From assembly GCA_934511165.1 (NCBI GenBank), contig CAKSWA010000017.1, positions 1-43,330 on the forward strand: a stretch of 43,330 nucleotides of DNA, in the 5' to 3' direction. The position numbers and the translations under genes were made by a program. The notes under the pieces are model-generated. The model searched no databases, was not told the origin of the DNA, and saw only the letters and a list, made by a program, of their open reading frames with translations. Positions 16,316 through 24,727 of this stretch are shown piece after piece (position 1 is the stretch's first letter; each line of letters begins with the position of its first letter). Source of the stretch: an uncultured Oscillospiraceae bacterium (lineage in GTDB: Bacteria; Bacillota; Clostridia; Oscillospirales; Oscillospiraceae).

Positions 16316-17515
16316 ATGTACTGCACAAAAAATATTGCGTCGGATCTTGTCTGGGTCGGAGCAAACGACCGCCGCCTTGCCATGTTTGAGGGCGTTTATT
16401 CCGTTCCGGCAGGCGTTTCCTATAACTCCTATCTGCTCAAAGACGAAAAGACCGTCCTCTTTGACACGGTCGACAAGGCCGTGAGCCGTACGTTCTTTGA
16501 AAATCTCGAGCACGAGCTGGATGGCCGGACGCTCGACTATGTGATCGTGCACCACATGGAGCCCGACCACTCCGCCACGCTCTCGGAGTTGCTGCTGCGC
16601 CACCCGGAAACGACGGTCGTATGCAACGACAAGACCGCCGTGATGATCGCGCAGTTCTTCGGCAAGGACGCCGTAAAGAACATGCATCTTGTTAAGGAAG
16701 GCGACGTGCTCTCCGCCGGCGCGCATGAGCTCACGTTCTATCTTGCGCCGATGATCCACTGGCCGGAGGTCATGATGACCTACGACAAGACCGCGCACAC
16801 GCTCTTCACCGCGGACGCCTTCGGCGTTTTCGGCGCGCTCAACGGCGCGATCTTCGCCGACGAGGTGGATTTTGACCGCGACTATCTCAAGGAGGCGCGC
16901 CGGTATTATACGAACATCGTCGGCAAATACGGCGTACAGGTACAAAATCTTTTCAAGAAGATCGCGGGGCTGGACATTTCCATGCTCTGCCCGCTGCACG
17001 GCTTCGTATGGCGGGAAAATCTCGGGTATATTCTGGAGAAGTACAACCTCTGGAGCACGTATACGCCGGAGGAGTCAGGCGTGATGATCGCATACGCCTC
17101 GATCTACGGCAACACGGAAAACGCCGCGGAAATTCTCGCCTCCAGGCTTCGCGAGCGCGGCGTGCGCACCGCGATGTACGACGTGTCCGTCACCCCGGCC
17201 TCGGACATCATTGCCGAGTGCTTCCGGTGGAGCCATCTGGTGTTCGCCTCGGCGACGTATAACGGCGGCATCTTCGTCACGATGGACGAGCTGCTGCGCG
17301 ATATTGCCGCGCACAATCTCCAGAAGCGCACCGTCGCCTTTATGGAAAACGGCACGTGGGCGCCCGTGAGCGCGCGGCAGATGGCGGCGATTTTTGCCCC
17401 GCTCAAGAACATGACGGTGCTTGAGCAGTCCGTTGCCATCCGCTCCTCGCTCACCGAAGGGCAGCTCGCGGAGATCGAGGCGCTCGCCGATGCGCTCGCG
17501 GAGGGCGTCCGGTAA
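16316..17515 (+). CDS. fprA: Flavodiiron protein (FprA-type A flavoprotein)
   Basis: Cytoplasmic enzyme that reduces O2 to water, and/or NO to N2O, protecting anaerobes. The 399-residue protein has an N-terminal metallo-beta-lactamase-like diiron domain (1-250) with ligands H80-x-E82-x-D84-H85 (in HHMEPDHS), H148, D167 and H228, so the site is complete. A flavodoxin domain follows (256-399) with the FMN phosphate loop SIYGNTENA at 262-270. There is no fused rubredoxin or flavin reductase domain, so electrons must come from a separate rubredoxin or ferredoxin. GGAGGT at 16305-16310 precedes the ATG by 5 nt. The upstream gap holds two perfect palindromes that could bind a redox regulator. O2 versus NO preference cannot be told. 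Confidence 0.95.
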   Translation: MYCTKNIASDLVWVGANDRRLAMFEGVYSVPAGVSYNSYLLKDEKTVLFDTVDKAVSRTFFENLEHELDGRTLDYVIVHHMEPDHSATLSELLLRHPETTVVCNDKTAVMIAQFFGKDAVKNMHLVKEGDVLSAGAHELTFYLAPMIHWPEVMMTYDKTAHTLFTADAFGVFGALNGAIFADEVDFDRDYLKEARRYYTNIVGKYGVQVQNLFKKIAGLDISMLCPLHGFVWRENLGYILEKYNLWSTYTPEESGVMIAYASIYGNTENAAEILASRLRERGVRTAMYDVSVTPASDIIAECFRWSHLVFASATYNGGIFVTMDELLRDIAAHNLQKRTVAFMENGTWAPVSARQMAAIFAPLKNMTVLEQSVAIRSSLTEGQLAEIEALADALAEGVR

Positions 17516-17643
17516 AAACTGGCAACGAAAAATAACAAAAATTTGGCGCGCGGAGGAAACCTTTTTGCGCCGCCGCGCGTCTTATAGTCAGAAAGCAAAC
17601 GGCAGAACCTTATGTGCGCCGTTTTCAAGGAGGTAACTTTGTT

Positions 17644-20600
17644 ATGACAAAGAAACTGATGGCCCTTCTGCTCGCCGTACTGATGGCAGTATCGCTGCTG
17701 CCCATGCCGGCGCTGGCGGACGGCGCTACTACAATCACAACCCTTGATCCCGAGCAGATCGCCCAGGGAGGCTCTTATGTTCTGGACAAAAACGTTACGG
17801 ACATTACTCTTACTGCGCCTCTTACGATCAGTAAGGATGTGACGATTGAGCTGACCGGACAGACGGTCACGCTCCAGCTTCCTGAGGGCGGCAACTACGC
17901 CGATTCGTCGGTTTTTCATGTGACGGAAAACGGCAGTCTGACGCTCAAGGGCAGCGGCACGGTCAAAGTGCCGGATAGCGCCTCCGGCGTCTTTGTCGCG
18001 AAGGACGCCGCCGTGACCATCTCGGGCGAAGTCAGCATCTCCGGCGGAGCAAACGGCGTGAAGGCCACCTCCGGCGAGAGCCGCGTGAAGATCAGCGTGA
18101 ACACGCTCGGAACGATCGAGTCGAATGTTGGCATCAATCTCTCCGGCGCTTCCGGCGAGATCAAGATCGCCTCCGGCACGGTCAAGGGCAGCGTCTGCGC
18201 CATTGGTCTTGCGGAAGGCCGCACTCTTAAGCTCGCGGATATTCTGGCGGACGGCTCCAATGCCTACACCGGCGGCGCAGCCGTTGCGAAGGACACCGCT
18301 CTCACCGCGGATGTGAAAGAGCTTGTCTTTGATAACGGCGAAGCCCCCAAGCTGACGCTCTCCTCCGCCAAGCGCACCTCGGAGACCGAGGCCGCCGTCA
18401 CCTTCACCGCCTCGAAAGCCGGTACATATTATTACCAGCTCGACGGCGAAACCGCTCCGACCGCGGAGGACCTCTTCAAAACCGAGGCCAAGCCGCTTGT
18501 CCGGGGCGAAAACACCATTCCGCTTACGCTTGACGAAAAGGAACACACCGTATACATCGCCGCGAAGGACGCTTTCGGCAATGCGACCGGAATTCTGACG
18601 ACGGACGGCACCGCCGTTCCTGTCATTCCCGCGGTGCTCGCCGCGCCGGCGAACCCCGTTTGGAGCGGCAAGGCTGCAAAGTGGGAGGCCGTTACCGACG
18701 CGACCGGCTACACCGTGCAGCTCTACAAGGACGGCAGCCCCATCAACGGCGAGTTCAGCGTCGTCTCCGGGACGCAGTCTGACGATCTCTCCAATACAAT
18801 GACAGCGGACGGCTCCTACACCTTCAAGGTGCGCGCCGCCGCGGACAACACTGTCGGCCTCTGGTCGGAAGAGAGCGACAAGCATACTGTTGACAAGAAA
18901 GCGCCCGAGCTCGAAGTGGTAACTGCCGTGCGCGAATCGCTGGAGAAGGCTTCGATCACCTTCAGCTCCACCGAGGACGGCACGCTTTACTATGCGCTTG
19001 GCAGCGAACCCGCCAGCATTTTTGACTCCACACAGACCATGGATATCAAAAAGGGCGAGGACAACACGCTCACCCTCACCGGCCTTACCGACAGCGCCGC
19101 AGTGACCGTCCGCTTCGCCGCCAAAGACGCTCTCAAAAACGAGAGCGCCGAGCAGACCGTGACGGTGCCGCTCTATCTGGCGGCTCCCACAACGCTCCCC
19201 TGGGTGGATGGCTCTGCCACCGCCACGTGGACTGCGGTTCCTGGCGCTGAATCCTACAATGTCCAGCTCTTCAAGGACGGCGCGGAGGTCTCCCCCGTCG
19301 TCACCGTGAAGGATTCGACCGCCTATACCTTTGAGCTCAACGAAACCGGCACTTACACCTTTAAGGTGCAGGCCGTCAACGGCGACGTGACCAGCGCCTG
19401 GTCGGAAGAGAGCGGCAAGCATACTGTTGACAAGACAGCGCCCGATATTTCCAGCGCGAGCGCCAGCCGCGCCGACGCTTTCAACGGCTCCGTGACCTTC
19501 ACCTCCAACGAGGCCGGCACGGTCTACTACATTGTCGGCGGCGAAATGCCCTCGAAGGATGATCTTGCCAAGTCGGCAAACGCGAAAGACATTGCCTCCG
19601 GCGAAACGAAGATCGATCTCTCCGGTCTCGGTACCGAGGCGACAAAGGTTTACCTCATGGTCGAGGACGCCGCCAAAAACCGGAGCGAGATCAAAGACGT
19701 GACCGTTCCCGTGTATCTCCCCAAGCCGACCATGGCCGACTGGTACAACAGCACGACGAATGCCCGCTGGAACGCGGTGGAAGGGGCTACTGGCTACAAT
19801 GTCCAGCTCTTCAAGGATGGCAATGCGTTTGGCAATGCCACCTTCGTAAACGGCGGTGCCAAAACATCGGTCGACCTTGCCTCCGCTATGACCGAGGACG
19901 GCGTTTACACCTTCAAGGTGCAGGCGACCGCCACCGGTACGCAGAGCGAGTGGTCGGATGCTTCCGCCACGAGCTATACCCGCGATGTCCAGAAACCCAC
20001 CGTCAAGGCCGCGGATCCCCCCCGGCGCATTGACGCCAAAACGGCGGAGTTCTCCTTCATCGCTTCGGAGGACGGCACCTATTACTACATGGTCGGTCTC
20101 GTGAACGGCGGTGTTCCGACCGCCGAGCAGGTTGCGGATGACAAGAACCAGCACGCCGGCTGCACCAACGCCAAGACCACCATCAAGCTCACCGATATTG
20201 CCGACACGAACGCCCGCAAGGTCTACGTTGCCGTGCGCGACAAGGCCGGCAACCTGAGCGAGAAGCCGTTCGAGATCACCATTCCCGCCTACTCCGCAAC
20301 CGTGACGCCCACCCCGACGCCTGCCCCGGCCACACCGACACCGACCGCCGCGCCCACGACCTATACCGTGACGCTGCAGGGCGGCACCGGCTACACCATC
20401 GCCGCGACCGGCGGCTCCAAGAGCCCCGTGAACGCCGGCGGCAGCTTCTCCTTCACCGTGACGCCCAGCAGCGGCTACACCCGCGGCAACGGCTTTGCCG
20501 TGAAGGCCAACGGCACAACGCTCACGAGCAACAACGGCGTTTACACCATCAGCAACATCAACGCCAACCAGACCGTCAGCGTTTCCGGCATCGTGAAGAG

Positions 20601-21597
20601 CCAGAATGGCGGCGGCACGCTGCCCGCCGCGCCCGCCATCACCACCACGACGCTCGCCGCGGCCACGATGGGCAAGGAATACCGCCAGCAGATCACCGCC
20701 ACCGGCGGCACGCCGATCACCTGGTCCTACAGCGGCACGCTGCCCGACGGCATGACGCTTGCGGCCAATACCGGCATTCTCTCCGGCACGCCCACGCAGG
20801 AGGGCTCCTTCCGCTTTGCCGTGAAAGCGACGAACTCCACCGGCTTCTCCACGCGGCAGATGACGCTTGTCGTTGCCGGCAGCGAGTACTCCGTCACCAA
20901 GGGCGCGAACAGCGAATGGACGCAGGGCGGAGACAAGGGCATCGATTTCTCCGGCAGCGGTAAGGGCACGTTCACCGTGAAGGTGGACGGCGCTGCGGTC
21001 GCCGCCGGGAAGTACACCGCCTCCTCCGACGGCTCCACCGTTACGCTCAAGCCGGAATACCTGGATACGCTTGCCGCGGGCTCGCACACTGTGACGCTCG
21101 TTTACAACGACGGAAGCGCAAAGGCCAAGTTCACCATCAAGGCGAAGGATAAAACCGTCGCCCCGACCGTTTCCTCCCAGCCCACGGACGCCGATGTCGC
21201 GCCGGACGGCTCCGCCACCTTCACCGTGACGGCCAGCGGCACCACGCCGCTCCTCTGCCAGTGGCAGGTGGATAAAAACGACGGCAGCGGCTGGACGGAC
21301 ATCTCCGGCGCGGTGAACGCGAGCTACACCGTGGAGAAGGTTACCGCCGAGCAGAACGGCTGGAAGTACCGCTGCGTGATCAAAAACGCCGCGGGCTCCG
21401 TCGAAAGCAACGCCGCAACGCTGACCATCAAGGAAGCCATCGGCGATGTGAAGAAGAACGATGACCAGAAGGGCACCAATTCCGGCGGTCTCGGCCGCAT
21501 CCTGCTCATCACGGGCATCGTTGTCGCCGTGCTGGCGCTCGCCGCTGGACTGTATTTCTACTTCCGCCGCCGCAACACCACGCGGTATATGGACTAA
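17644..21597 (+). CDS. Large secreted, C-terminally membrane-anchored modular surface protein
   Basis: A 1317-residue protein. Signal peptide 1-25 (MTKKLMALLL start, cleavage likely ALA|DG). Residues 26-220 have short Ser/Gly/Ile/Val repeats suggesting a beta-helix. A half unit (about 233-331) and three units (332-511, 512-691, 692-883) follow, each an FN3-like fold (Y-x-V-Q-L-x-K-D-G) plus a second beta-sandwich with GTxYY. Then come a Thr/Pro linker near 889-905, a repeat ending near 985, a putative-Ig (He_PIG) domain near 999-1078, an X2-like domain 1079-1165, an Ig-like domain 1172-1266, and one TM helix about 1286-1306 with a short basic tail. No LPXTG is present. AAGGAGGT at 17627-17634 supports the ATG at 17644. 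An adhesin or glycan-binding role is inferred; no catalytic domain is seen. Confidence 0.85.
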   Translation: MTKKLMALLLAVLMAVSLLPMPALADGATTITTLDPEQIAQGGSYVLDKNVTDITLTAPLTISKDVTIELTGQTVTLQLPEGGNYADSSVFHVTENGSLTLKGSGTVKVPDSASGVFVAKDAAVTISGEVSISGGANGVKATSGESRVKISVNTLGTIESNVGINLSGASGEIKIASGTVKGSVCAIGLAEGRTLKLADILADGSNAYTGGAAVAKDTALTADVKELVFDNGEAPKLTLSSAKRTSETEAAVTFTASKAGTYYYQLDGETAPTAEDLFKTEAKPLVRGENTIPLTLDEKEHTVYIAAKDAFGNATGILTTDGTAVPVIPAVLAAPANPVWSGKAAKWEAVTDATGYTVQLYKDGSPINGEFSVVSGTQSDDLSNTMTADGSYTFKVRAAADNTVGLWSEESDKHTVDKKAPELEVVTAVRESLEKASITFSSTEDGTLYYALGSEPASIFDSTQTMDIKKGEDNTLTLTGLTDSAAVTVRFAAKDALKNESAEQTVTVPLYLAAPTTLPWVDGSATATWTAVPGAESYNVQLFKDGAEVSPVVTVKDSTAYTFELNETGTYTFKVQAVNGDVTSAWSEESGKHTVDKTAPDISSASASRADAFNGSVTFTSNEAGTVYYIVGGEMPSKDDLAKSANAKDIASGETKIDLSGLGTEATKVYLMVEDAAKNRSEIKDVTVPVYLPKPTMADWYNSTTNARWNAVEGATGYNVQLFKDGNAFGNATFVNGGAKTSVDLASAMTEDGVYTFKVQATATGTQSEWSDASATSYTRDVQKPTVKAADPPRRIDAKTAEFSFIASEDGTYYYMVGLVNGGVPTAEQVADDKNQHAGCTNAKTTIKLTDIADTNARKVYVAVRDKAGNLSEKPFEITIPAYSATVTPTPTPAPATPTPTAAPTTYTVTLQGGTGYTIAATGGSKSPVNAGGSFSFTVTPSSGYTRGNGFAVKANGTTLTSNNGVYTISNINANQTVSVSGIVKSQNGGGTLPAAPAITTTTLAAATMGKEYRQQITATGGTPITWSYSGTLPDGMTLAANTGILSGTPTQEGSFRFAVKATNSTGFSTRQMTLVVAGSEYSVTKGANSEWTQGGDKGIDFSGSGKGTFTVKVDGAAVAAGKYTASSDGSTVTLKPEYLDTLAAGSHTVTLVYNDGSAKAKFTIKAKDKTVAPTVSSQPTDADVAPDGSATFTVTASGTTPLLCQWQVDKNDGSGWTDISGAVNASYTVEKVTAEQNGWKYRCVIKNAAGSVESNAATLTIKEAIGDVKKNDDQKGTNSGGLGRILLITGIVVAVLALAAGLYFYFRRRNTTRYMD
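18637..20292 (+). repeat. Three in-frame ~540-bp coding repeats in the surface protein
   Basis: Units begin at 18637, 19177 and 19717, exactly 540 bases apart; the last runs to about 20292. Near-identical stretches include 18861-18908 against 19398-19445 (2 mismatches in 48) and 19255-19281 against 19795-19821. The match is patchy, so the duplications are not brand new, or parts are homogenised. Confidence 0.85.
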
Positions 21598-21617
21598 GTT
21601 CTTCCGATAATACGGCA

Positions 21618-21662
21618 AACCCCGGTGCGATCTCCGATCGCACCGGGGTTCTTTGTTGTTTT
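21618..21662 (+). terminator. Intrinsic terminator after the surface-protein gene
   Basis: Arms AACCCCGGTGCGAT (21618-21631) and ATCGCACCGGGGTT (21637-21650) pair perfectly over 14 bases with a five-base loop. A T-rich tract (CTTTGTTGTTTT) follows. It lies 21 nt after the stop codon. Confidence 0.9.
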
Positions 21663-21670
21663 GGGGGCTG

Positions 21671-21857
21671 AAAACCCTTCAGTCACGGCGCTTTGCGCCG
21701 CGACAGCTCCCCTACCAGGGGCGCCAGGTTGGTTATCCGAAACCTCACTTGCCGCCCCTGCCAGGGGCAGACTCTCCCCGGCGGGGAGAGATGTCGCCGA
21801 AGGCGACAGAGAGGGGGGCGGGGGCGGCAAAAACGAAGTCTTTGACGGAGGGGTTTT
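21671..21857 (+). repeat. Hairpin-rich intergenic repeat, copy B
   Basis: A 187-bp element with 15-base ends AAAACCCTTCAGTCA and TGACGGAGGGGTTTT that are inverted with two mismatches. It carries the same core as copy A (15300-15476) in opposite orientation: GCAGACTCTCCCC, GGGGAGAGATG, GTCGCC with GGCGAC, then AGAGAGGGGGGCGGGG. It ends 4 nt from the apgM stop. Confidence 0.87.
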
Positions 21858-21861
21858 GCCG

Positions 21862-23073
21862 TCATTCCGCCAGCAGCCGCGGCATGAGCATGCAGGCTTC
21901 CTTTGTGAATACGCCCGTTCCCTCCGCTTCCGCTTCGGTGAAGCGATAGGCATTCCCGGCGCTTGCATCGCTGCGGTAGAGCGCGTACGGCACCGGCGTC
22001 GGCGTATGGGTGAGCTTGGCGAGCGGTGTCGGGTGGTCGGGCATGCAGAGGGCGGAGAACGCTTCCCCGCTTTCGCGAAGATAATCGAGCACCGGGAGGA
22101 TGATCTTCTCGTCGATCTGCTCGATCGACCAGATCTTCTCCTTCGCCTCGCCGTGGTGGCCGCACTCGTCCGGCGCTTCCACATGGATGTACAGAAAATC
22201 AAAGCCATTTCGCAGCGCCTCGACCGCTGCGCGGCCCTTGGCGGCAAAGTCCGTATGGTAGTTGCCGGTGATGCCCGCCACAGGGATGACCTCCAGCCCG
22301 GCGCACACGCCGATGCCCTGCACAAGATCGACCGCGGAGATAACGCCGCCGCGCGCGATGCCGAACTTTGCCCGGAACGGCGTGAGCGCCGGGCGGCGTC
22401 CCTCGCCCCAGAACCAGACGCTGTTTGCCGGGTGAAGCCCGGCTTCGATGCGTTTTTGATTCACCGGGTGATCGCGGAGGATTTCGCGCGAGCGCTCCAT
22501 CAGCGAGAGCAGGAGCGCGCTGTTCTCCCCTTCTGGGAGATGGCCGGCGACGGGCTTTCCCGTAATATCGTGCGGCGGCGTGAGCACCGCACCCGAGGCG
22601 GCGGAGCGCAGCACGAGACAATGGCGGTAACGAAAGCCCGCGTGCAGCTCACAGCCCGTCTCGGCATAGAGCGGCGCGATGGCGGCAATGAGCTCGTGCG
22701 CCTCCTCGTTGGAGATATCGTCGGCGCTGTAGTCTACCATGACGGCGTCCTCGATTTTGTCCGCATCCGAGAGCGTCACGAGATTGCAGCGGTATGTCAC
22801 GTCCTCCGGCGCAAGGGAGATGCCCATGCTGGCCGCCTCGAGCGGCGAGCGGCCGGAGTAATAGATTTTCGGATCGTAGCCGAAAACGGAGAGATTCGCC
22901 GTATCGCTGCCCGCGGGCATGCCGTGCGGCACGGTGCGCGTGAGGCCGAACTCTCCCTGCGACGCCAAAAAGTCCATGCCCGGATGCCGGGCGAGTTCGA
23001 GCGGCGTATGGCCGCCGAGCGGTGCGAACGGCTCGTCGGCCATGCCGTCGCCAAGAAATACCACGTGCTTCAT
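21862..23073 (-). CDS. apgM: Cofactor-independent phosphoglycerate mutase-like protein; possible homoserine kinase
   Basis: A 403-residue alkaline-phosphatase-superfamily protein of the archaeal-type apgM family. Visible marks: GDGMADEP at the start with metal ligand D9, PAGSDTANLSVFGYDP with the catalytic Ser, HVEAPDECGHHGE, and PDHPTP near the end. In glycolysis it would interconvert 2- and 3-phosphoglycerate. Many anaerobes, however, carry this gene beside thrC and hom where thrB is absent, and the family has been proposed to act as homoserine kinase there. Here its ATG is one base after the thrC stop (TGA-T-ATG), so the two are translationally coupled, which favours a role in threonine synthesis. 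Which reaction it performs cannot be settled from sequence. Confidence 0.9.
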   Translation of the reverse strand: MKHVVFLGDGMADEPFAPLGGHTPLELARHPGMDFLASQGEFGLTRTVPHGMPAGSDTANLSVFGYDPKIYYSGRSPLEAASMGISLAPEDVTYRCNLVTLSDADKIEDAVMVDYSADDISNEEAHELIAAIAPLYAETGCELHAGFRYRHCLVLRSAASGAVLTPPHDITGKPVAGHLPEGENSALLLSLMERSREILRDHPVNQKRIEAGLHPANSVWFWGEGRRPALTPFRAKFGIARGGVISAVDLVQGIGVCAGLEVIPVAGITGNYHTDFAAKGRAAVEALRNGFDFLYIHVEAPDECGHHGEAKEKIWSIEQIDEKIILPVLDYLRESGEAFSALCMPDHPTPLAKLTHTPTPVPYALYRSDASAGNAYRFTEAEAEGTGVFTKEACMLMPRLLAE

Positions 23074-23074
23074 A

Positions 23075-24559
23075 TCATTTCACCAGCCAGTTTTTCACAG
23101 ATTCGCGCATTTCGTCTTTTCCCACCACGGTTTTAAACCGCTCCTCCCGCGTGCGCAGCGCGTCGAGCGGCGCAGGGATGGGCGTTTTGGAAAACGCGGA
23201 GAGCGCATCGAGCGCATCAAAGCCGTTTTCCGGCACCGCCTCGCCGAGCGAGGAGAGCATCGCCGCGGCGAACTTGAAGGGCGACGCCGTAGAGAGCGCA
23301 ACCATCGGGCACACTTCCCCGCTCTCGTGCCGGTACTGCTCCGCAGCGGAGAGTCCGGCGGCGGTGTGCGGGTCGGCAAGATAGCCCTTTTCCGCCCACG
23401 TGCTGCGGATGACGCGCGCCGTTTCCTCCTCAGAGGCGCGATAGGCCGCAAAGCCCTCGTCCGCGAGAAGGGCACGAAGCTCCTCGCCGACGGCGTACTT
23501 TCCCTCGCCGCGCAGAGCGCTCATCCACTCGCTCACCTGCCCGCCGTCGCGCGTGGCAAGATAGAGAAGCCGTTCGAGATTGGAGGAGACGAGAATGTCC
23601 ATCGAGGGCGACATGGTGCGCAGGAACGACCGGTTTTTATCGTATACGCCGGTGCGCAGGAAGTCCGTCAGCACATCGTTGCTGTTCGAGGCGCACAGAA
23701 GCTTCCCGACCGGGAGCCCGGCGCACTTGGCAAAGTACCCGGCGAGGATGTCGCCGAAGTTGCCGGTCGGCACGGAAAAGTCCACGCGCTCGCCCGGCGT
23801 GATACTGCCCGCACGGCAGAGCTGGGCGTAGGCGGCGAAGTAATACGCGATCTGCGGCGCGAGCCGTCCCCAGTTGATGGAGTTCGCGCTCGAGAGCACA
23901 ACGCCCGCGCGGTCGAGTTCGGCGGCAAGCGCGGCATCGGCAAAAATGTCCTTCACGCCGGTCTGCGCATCGTCAAAATTGCCGCGCACGGCGAGCACGA
24001 GGACGTTCTCGCCGCCCTGCGTTGCCATCTGGGCGCGCTGGATGTCCGAAACGCCGCCGTCGGGATAAAATACGACGATCTTCGTACCCGGCACATCCGC
24101 AAAGCCTTCGAGCGCGGCCTTGCCGGTGTCGCCGCTCGTGGCGACGAGAATGGCGACCGTGTGGTCGTCCGCGCACTTTTTCACGCTTGCGGCAAGAAGG
24201 TACGGCAAGATTTGCAGCGCAACGTCCTTAAAGGCGCACGTAGGCCCATGGAACAGCTCCATCGTCCAGAGCTTATCGCCGAGCGCGTGCAGCGGCACAA
24301 CGGCGGCGTCATCAAAGCTTGCATACGCCTTCTTCGTATATTCGAGCAGCTCTTCGCGCGAAAAGCCGGGCAGGAACCGCTCGAGCACCGCGGCGGAAAG
24401 CTCCGCATACGGCAGCGCAAGGAGCGCTTCCAGCTCCTCCGGCGAAAAGGCCGGGAGAGCGTCCGGCACATACAGTCCGCCGTCCGGTGCAAGTCCGCGG
24501 CGGATGGCCTCCGCCGCCGTGACCGACGGCGATTTTCCTCTGGTACTGATAAATTCCAC
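23075..24559 (-). CDS. thrC: Threonine synthase
   Basis: PLP enzyme converting O-phosphohomoserine to threonine and phosphate. The protein begins EFISTRGKSPSV, typical of the longer bacterial type, and carries the PLP lysine K111 in HGPTCAFKDVALQ, plus ATSGDTGKAALEGF and GNFGDILAGY. Length is 494 residues, normal for the family. A TTG at 24565 is in frame, but AGGGGGA on the minus strand lies only about 2 nt before it and about 7 nt before the GTG at 24559, so GTG 24559 is chosen. It is the first gene of a two-gene operon with apgM. No T-box or other leader is present: the gap from the predicted promoter is under 45 nt. Confidence 0.95.
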   Translation of the reverse strand: MEFISTRGKSPSVTAAEAIRRGLAPDGGLYVPDALPAFSPEELEALLALPYAELSAAVLERFLPGFSREELLEYTKKAYASFDDAAVVPLHALGDKLWTMELFHGPTCAFKDVALQILPYLLAASVKKCADDHTVAILVATSGDTGKAALEGFADVPGTKIVVFYPDGGVSDIQRAQMATQGGENVLVLAVRGNFDDAQTGVKDIFADAALAAELDRAGVVLSSANSINWGRLAPQIAYYFAAYAQLCRAGSITPGERVDFSVPTGNFGDILAGYFAKCAGLPVGKLLCASNSNDVLTDFLRTGVYDKNRSFLRTMSPSMDILVSSNLERLLYLATRDGGQVSEWMSALRGEGKYAVGEELRALLADEGFAAYRASEEETARVIRSTWAEKGYLADPHTAAGLSAAEQYRHESGEVCPMVALSTASPFKFAAAMLSSLGEAVPENGFDALDALSAFSKTPIPAPLDALRTREERFKTVVGKDEMRESVKNWLVK

Positions 24560-24602
24560 AGGCAAGTCCCCCTGTTGCGCACATTTGTTCTTCTGTCGTT
24601 AT

Positions 24603-24631
24603 ACTATACGCCATATTGCCGCGAAAAGCAA
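24603..24631 (-). promoter_or_regulatory. Promoter for thrC-apgM
   Basis: On the minus strand TTGCTT (complement of 24626-24631) is followed after 17 nt by TATAGT (complement of 24603-24608). Spacing is ideal, the -10 matches five of six, and it lies about 44 nt upstream of the GTG start. Confidence 0.6.
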
Positions 24632-24685
24632 CCGCAAAAAACGAAAAGAAATTCGTGTTTTCTATGGAACATTTCGGCAGTTCTG

Positions 24686-24694
24686 TGGTATACT
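24686..24694 (+). promoter_or_regulatory. Extended -10 promoter for the metal transporter gene
   Basis: TG-G-TATACT at 24686-24694 is an extended -10 with a five-of-six hexamer. No good -35 is visible. AGGAGG follows at 24713-24718. Confidence 0.5.
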
Positions 24695-24727
24695 GTGCGT
24701 TACTACGCTCTCAGGAGGTTTGTCCCT

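Noticed and set aside
17104..21618. Minus-strand open frame of about 1500 codons opposite the surface-protein gene
   Set aside because: The plus strand has a signal peptide, domain repeats and a ribosome site; the minus frame is Gly/Arg/Ala-rich without recognisable domains and arises from GC-rich codon bias.
22919..24727. Long upstream extension of the metal transporter frame
   Set aside because: It is antisense to apgM and thrC, composed of Arg/Gly/Ala-rich sequence; the promoter and AGGAGG place the true start at 24728.
24560..24727. Possible T-box leader or metal riboswitch between thrC and the metal transporter
   Set aside because: The gap is only about 170 nt with promoters for both sides; no T-box AGGGTGG segment or known riboswitch core is visible.
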